Translations under genes and position numbers: made by a program
Assembly: GCA_946478985.1 (NCBI GenBank)
Contig: CAMLDZ010000118.1
Location: 1 to 9,406, forward strand
DNA: 9,406 nt
Direction of reading: 5' to 3'
From: an uncultured Solimonas sp.
GTDB taxonomy: Bacteria; Pseudomonadota; Gammaproteobacteria; Nevskiales; Nevskiaceae
Shown here: positions 6,417-9,406 of the stretch, piece by piece
How positions within the stretch are numbered: the stretch's first letter is position 1
Layout of the letters: every line of letters starts with the position of its first letter
Notes under the pieces: model-generated
What the model saw: the letters and a program-made list of their open reading frames with translations, nothing else
Databases searched by the model: none
Told to the model about the DNA's origin: nothing

Positions 6417-6435
6417 CTATTCCTGATCCGCTGCT

Positions 6436-7020
6436 TCAGTGCGTCGCGCCGCGCGCCTCGGCCGGATGCGGCTTGTTGTCGCGGCCCAGGGTTTCGAGCA
6501 GCGTGCTCAGATCCTCGGCATGCTCCTCTTCCTTGGCGAGGATCTCTTCCATCATCCGTCGCGTCGTCGGGTCGTTGTTGCCGAGGTACTGGATGATCTC
6601 GCGATAGCTGTCGATGGCGATGCGCTCGGCGACCAGATCTTCTTCGAGCATTTCGACCAGATCCTTGCCTTCGATGTACTCCGAGTGGCTGCGCGACAGC
6701 AGCCCGTCCGGCGACAGATTCGGCTTGCCACCGAGCTGGGTGATCCGCTCGGCGATCTGGTCGGCGTGAGCCTGCTCCTCGGTGGCGTGTTCGAGAAACT
6801 CCGCGGCGATGCCCTTGGAGTGGATGCCGGAAGCGACGTAGTAGTGGAACTTGTAGCGCAGCACGCAGACGATCTCGGTCGCCAGCGCCTCGTTGAGGAT
6901 GCGGATCACCGCCTCGCGGTCGGCGCCATAGCCTTCGGTGACGGCGCCGCGGTCGATGTGTTCGCGCGCGCGGCGACGGATGGTTTCGATATCGGTGAGA
7001 AACGGCTTGGTGTTGCCCAT
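6436..7020 (-). CDS. Ferritin-like diiron protein, bacterioferritin-related, no haem ligand
   Basis: This 194-residue four-helix-bundle protein is probably a cytoplasmic iron storage or peroxide-consuming protein. The diiron ligands can be aligned with E. coli Bfr: E49 (ATEIVCVLRY), E82 and H85 (EEQAHAD), E132 (DLVAERIAIDSY), and E164 and H167 (KEEEHAED). The Bfr haem-ligand methionine next to the second glutamate is replaced by Q83, so it is unlikely to bind haem in the usual way. There is a 40-residue N-terminal extension and a charged tail. It has one cysteine (C52), so the thiol pair of Dps-like archaeal proteins is absent. The ATG at 7020 is chosen because AAGGAG lies six bases upstream; the frame is open further upstream but without a supported start. 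It follows gloC by 82 bases and may be the last gene of that operon. Confidence 0.86.
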   Translation of the reverse strand: MGNTKPFLTDIETIRRRAREHIDRGAVTEGYGADREAVIRILNEALATEIVCVLRYKFHYYVASGIHSKGIAAEFLEHATEEQAHADQIAERITQLGGKPNLSPDGLLSRSHSEYIEGKDLVEMLEEDLVAERIAIDSYREIIQYLGNNDPTTRRMMEEILAKEEEHAEDLSTLLETLGRDNKPHPAEARGATH

Positions 7021-7026
7021 CGGGCG

Positions 7027-7032
7027 CTCCTT
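7027..7032 (-). promoter_or_regulatory. Ribosome binding site of the ferritin-like gene
   Basis: AAGGAG on the minus strand, six bases before the ATG at 7020, sets the start. It directly abuts the base of the hairpin at 7033-7069. Confidence 0.8.
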
Positions 7033-7069
7033 GCTGTGAGGTGACGGGCTTCCCTGCCCGTCCGACAGC
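7033..7069 (-). other. Stem-loop in the leader of the ferritin-like gene
   Basis: On the minus-strand transcript an inner 7-bp stem (7043-7049 with 7056-7062, GACGGGC and complement, 6-base loop) is extended by an outer 5-bp stem (7033-7037 with 7065-7069, GCTGT and complement) across an internal loop. It fills much of the gloC/ferritin gap and ends at the Shine-Dalgarno site. There is no T-run, so it is not a clear terminator. It may stabilise a processed mRNA or modulate initiation. Confidence 0.4.
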
Positions 7070-7102
7070 CTGCAGCGCCGCGATGAATCGGCCCTGACCG
7101 CC

Positions 7103-7762
7103 TCAGCCGCGTCCCTTGAACAAGCGATCGGCGACATAGGGATTGCTGCGCCGCTCCTCACCGAAGGTCGACAGCGGCCCATGGCCGGGCACGAACTGGA
7201 TATCGTCGCCGAGCGGAAACAGCCGCTCGCGAATCGAGCGGATCAGGTCCTCGTGATTGCCGCGCGGAAAATCGCTGCGGCCGACGCTGCCGGCAAACAG
7301 CACATCGCCGACGAAGGCCAGCTTCGACGGCACATGATGGAAGACCACATGGCCCGGCGTGTGGCCCGGGCAGTGCACGACGTCGAAGCTCAGCGAGCCG
7401 AGTTCGACGCGATCGCCCTGACGCAGCCAGCGCGTCGGCGTGAACGACTCGGCCTGCGGAAATCCGTAGCGCAGCGCCGCCTCCGGCAGGCCGTCGATCC
7501 AGAACTGATCATCCTCGTGCGGGCCTTCGATCGGCACGCCGAGCTGGCGCGCCAGCGTCGCCACGCCGCTGGCGTGATCGACATGTCCATGCGTGACCAG
7601 CAGCTTCTCGATGCTGACGCCGTGATGCTGCGCGCGCTCCATCAGTCGCTCGACCTCGCCACCGGCGTCGACGAAGGCACCGCGACCGGTGCTGTCGTCC
7701 CAGACCAGCGAGCAGTTCTGCTGGAACGGCGTCACCGGAATGATCTCGCAGCGCAGGCTCAA
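7103..7762 (-). CDS. gloC: Metallo-beta-lactamase-fold hydroxyacylglutathione hydrolase (GloC/YcbL-like)
   Basis: The 219-residue cytoplasmic product is a type II glyoxalase-like enzyme, expected to hydrolyse S-lactoylglutathione in methylglyoxal detoxification. It aligns along its whole length with E. coli YcbL (GloC). Metal ligands are H58, H60, D62 and H63 in THGHVDH, H134 in CPGHTPGH, D153 in VGDVLF, and H194 in PGHGPLSTFGEE. The GRSDFPRG block (161-168) is also conserved. The start is a TTG at 7762, overlapping the stop of the upstream channel gene (TTGA). It is supported by GGAG seven bases upstream and by alignment of IIPVTPFQQNCSL with YcbL; the next ATG is 40 codons in. The overlap predicts translational coupling to the channel. 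Confidence 0.93.
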   Translation of the reverse strand: MSLRCEIIPVTPFQQNCSLVWDDSTGRGAFVDAGGEVERLMERAQHHGVSIEKLLVTHGHVDHASGVATLARQLGVPIEGPHEDDQFWIDGLPEAALRYGFPQAESFTPTRWLRQGDRVELGSLSFDVVHCPGHTPGHVVFHHVPSKLAFVGDVLFAGSVGRSDFPRGNHEDLIRSIRERLFPLGDDIQFVPGHGPLSTFGEERRSNPYVADRLFKGRG

Positions 7763-8850
7763 GCGCTGGCTCCGTCTGCATCGCGGTCCGGCCGTGGCTC
7801 CGGCAAGGGCGTGGCCAGATGCAGGGTCCGCGTCGGATAGGCGAAGTCCACGCCGATCTGCTTGAAGGCGCGCACCATCGCCAGATTGATGGCCTGTTGG
7901 GTATCCATATAGCGGTTGAAGTCCGGGTCGAGCATCCAGTAGACGACCTCGAAATCATAAGACGAGTCGCCGAAGCTGGCGAAGTGTGCGCGATCGAAGC
8001 GGACCTGCGGCTGGCCCGTGATGATTTGCTTGACCAGGATCGGCACCTGCTCCAGCTGTTCGGGCGTGGTCGCGTAGAGAATGCCGAACTTGAACACCAC
8101 GCGGCGCTCGCGCATGCGCTTGTAGTTGCGCAGCCGCGACTTGAGCAGATCGCTGTTGCTGAACACCAGTTGCTCGCCGCCCAGGCTGCGCACGCGCGTG
8201 GTCTTCAGCCCGACGTGTTCGACGCTGCCCATGTAGTCGTCGAGGATGATGAAGTCGCCGATCTCGAACGGCTTGTCGATGACGATCGACAGTGAGGCAA
8301 ACAGATCGCCAAGAATGTTCTGCACCGCCAGTGCCACGGCGATGCCGCCGACGCCGAGGCCGGCGACCATCGCCGTCACGTTGACGCCGAGATTGTCCAG
8401 CGCCACCAGCAGCAACAGCGACCACAGGATCAGCTTGCCGATGAAGTTCAGCGCCGACAGGCTGGCCGACTCGGCACCCGTGGCCTCGCGCGCGCGCTGG
8501 CGCGAACGCTCGATCCAGAAATCGAACATCGCCACCAGCCACAGGCCGAGCTGCAGGATCAGCGCCACCGACGCTGCGCCCCCGGCAATCCGGATCAATC
8601 GTTCCGGCAGTTCCAGCGGCTGGATCGCGAACCACAGCGCAGGAATCGCGATCACCGGCAGCCGCGTCCGCTGCAGCGCCGCGATCACTGAATCATCGAA
8701 GCGCGTCGAGGTACGTTCGGCGATCTTGGCCAGGCGCGAGATCGCCAGCTTCTTGATCAGGCTGACGACCAGGACGATGGCGGCTGCCACGCCCAGAGCG
8801 AGAAGCCAGCGTTGCAGCGGATTGCCGAGAAACGAGATTTCAAAATCCAT
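7759..8850 (-). CDS. MscS-family mechanosensitive ion channel
   Basis: This inner membrane protein of 363 residues is a small-conductance mechanosensitive channel of the MscS superfamily. Predicted helices lie at about 14-33, 64-79, 93-112 and 134-154. They are followed by the pore-lining TM3 region (about 158-190), whose GLGVGGIAVALAVQN (164-178) is the Gly/Ala-rich packing motif. Then come the conserved KPFEIGDFI of the beta domain (193-201) and an alpha/beta cytoplasmic domain to about 345, with a polar, proline-rich tail. I use the ATG at 8850 (MDFEISFLGN). A GTG three codons upstream (8859) is possible; neither has a good Shine-Dalgarno. Its stop overlaps the gloC start. Osmotic downshock relief is the family role; ion selectivity is unknown. 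Confidence 0.9.
   Translation of the reverse strand: MDFEISFLGNPLQRWLLALGVAAAIVLVVSLIKKLAISRLAKIAERTSTRFDDSVIAALQRTRLPVIAIPALWFAIQPLELPERLIRIAGGAASVALILQLGLWLVAMFDFWIERSRQRAREATGAESASLSALNFIGKLILWSLLLLVALDNLGVNVTAMVAGLGVGGIAVALAVQNILGDLFASLSIVIDKPFEIGDFIILDDYMGSVEHVGLKTTRVRSLGGEQLVFSNSDLLKSRLRNYKRMRERRVVFKFGILYATTPEQLEQVPILVKQIITGQPQVRFDRAHFASFGDSSYDFEVVYWMLDPDFNRYMDTQQAINLAMVRAFKQIGVDFAYPTRTLHLATPLPEPRPDRDADGASA
7770..7773 (-). promoter_or_regulatory. Ribosome binding site for the TTG start of gloC
   Basis: GGAG (minus strand) lies seven bases before the TTG at 7762, inside the last codons of the channel gene. It supports this unusual start codon. Confidence 0.65.
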
Positions 8851-8947
8851 GCATGTCACGCCGGCGCACCACCGGCAGAGCCTCCGTCGAGTGGGTCGCC
8901 GAGTTTAATGATCGCTGGCTGAACGCCAACCAGATGCCGGCGGCTGG

Positions 8948-9361
8948 TCAGCCGCGCGCGTCGATGAAATCGCCGTCGACGTAATACCAGCGCCCGTCCA
9001 CGCGTTCGAAGCGGCTGCGCTCATGCACGCGCTGCGCGCTGCCGCCACCGAGGGCATGGCGGGCAATGAACTCCACCTCCTCGCGATCCGGATCGTCGCT
9101 GCGGCGATGCGCCAGCACGCGCAGGCCCAGCCAGCGCGTGCGCACATCCAGGTCCAGCGCTGCGGCGTCGGGCCGTGTGCGCGGATGCCAGGTGGCCAGC
9201 AGGTAATCGCGCAGGCGCAGCACATAGGCGCTGTAGCGCGAGCGCATCAGCCTTTCGGCATTGCCGGCAGCGGCGCCCGCGTGCAGCGGCTCGCAGCATT
9301 GCGCGTACCAGGCGCCGGAACCGCAGGGGCAGGCCGCCGCGGGAGCAACATTTACTTTCAT
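8948..9361 (-). CDS. ychJ: YchJ-family SEC-C motif protein
   Basis: This 137-residue protein belongs to the YchJ (UPF0225) family, of unknown function. An N-terminal zinc-binding SEC-C motif, CPCGSG (11-16) with C22 and C23, is followed by the family signature ERLMRSRYSAYVLR (36-49), YLLATWHP (53-60), and an NTF2-like domain ending in RSRFERVDGRWYYVDG (115-130). E. coli YchJ has a second SEC-C motif at the C-terminus; this protein lacks it, as many family members do. The ATG at 9361 has no Shine-Dalgarno, and the tip of the right-edge repeat begins about five bases upstream, so its original leader has probably been replaced. It precedes the mscS-type gene on the same strand across 97 bases. 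Confidence 0.88.
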   Translation of the reverse strand: MKVNVAPAAACPCGSGAWYAQCCEPLHAGAAAGNAERLMRSRYSAYVLRLRDYLLATWHPRTRPDAAALDLDVRTRWLGLRVLAHRRSDDPDREEVEFIARHALGGGSAQRVHERSRFERVDGRWYYVDGDFIDARG

Positions 9362-9365
9362 TCTC

Positions 9366-9398
9366 TAGGGCCTGTTAACGCTATGGCCGCCGCTGTGA
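9366..9398 (+). repeat. Right copy of the 33-base inverted repeat, probable insertion-sequence end
   Basis: Read on the plus strand this is TAGGG-CCTGTTAACGCTATGG followed by CCGCCGCTGTGA, identical at 32 of 33 bases to the minus-strand reading of 29-61. The eight bases beyond it do not match the left edge. Both copies therefore point outward, with the tip facing the genes in the window. It is placed immediately upstream of ychJ. An IS end is the simplest reading; a dispersed non-coding repeat family is the alternative. Confidence 0.7.
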
Positions 9399-9406
9399 CG
9401 GAGACC

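Noticed and set aside
7021..7182. 54-residue N-terminal extension of the ferritin-like protein
   Set aside because: It runs into the gloC coding region, is rich in R and S, and ignores the clear AAGGAG-ATG at 7020.
8905..9225. Alternative frame overlapping ychJ, considered as a frameshifted C-terminus
   Set aside because: The 137-residue ychJ frame already contains the whole NTF2-like domain and ends normally, so no frameshift is needed.
1..9406. Circular element or plasmid because the two edges share sequence
   Set aside because: The edge repeats are inverted, not direct, and the sequence outside them differs, so the ends do not overlap as a circle would.

Overview
The window is GC-rich and densely coding, with 11 complete protein genes, no RNA gene and no CRISPR array. 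No gap between genes exceeds about 145 bases. The mix of gene families resembles E. coli or Pseudomonas homologues (AzoR, YcbL/GloC, YchJ, DmdC-like acyl-CoA dehydrogenase, DUF3429). Together with the high GC this suggests a gammaproteobacterium, perhaps Nevskiales or Xanthomonadales. That placement is inference from gene content, not from a marker gene.

Layout, left to right. (1) 66-3066: a LysR-type regulator on the minus strand, divergent from a plus-strand operon azoR - doxX - pirin. The 113-base gap between them carries a perfect dyad with LysR-box spacing. This looks like a small quinone, electrophile or redox-stress cassette under local LysR control. (2) 3068-5832: a lipoprotein alpha/beta hydrolase (minus) ends one base from the pirin stop. 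It is divergent from a 598-residue DmdC/FadE-type acyl-CoA dehydrogenase (plus), with a near-perfect palindrome between them. (3) 5905-6339: a DUF3429 membrane protein (minus), enclosed by two strong hairpin terminators. (4) 6436-9361: four minus-strand genes in the order ychJ, mscS-type channel, gloC (glyoxalase II-like), ferritin-like diiron protein. The channel and gloC overlap by four bases, and gloC begins with TTG.

Both edges carry the same 33-base sequence in inverted orientation (29-61 and 9366-9398, 32 of 33 identical). Outside these repeats the two edges do not resemble each other. The best reading is that they are the two different ends of one insertion-sequence family, with the element bodies lying outside the window. 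The junctions sit about five bases past the lysR stop and about five bases before the ychJ start. No transposase is visible here. The genes belong to known families; the most notable points are the edge repeats, the well-placed LysR operator, and the tight coupling of a mechanosensitive channel with a glyoxalase II-like enzyme. I found no clearly new defence or mobile system.
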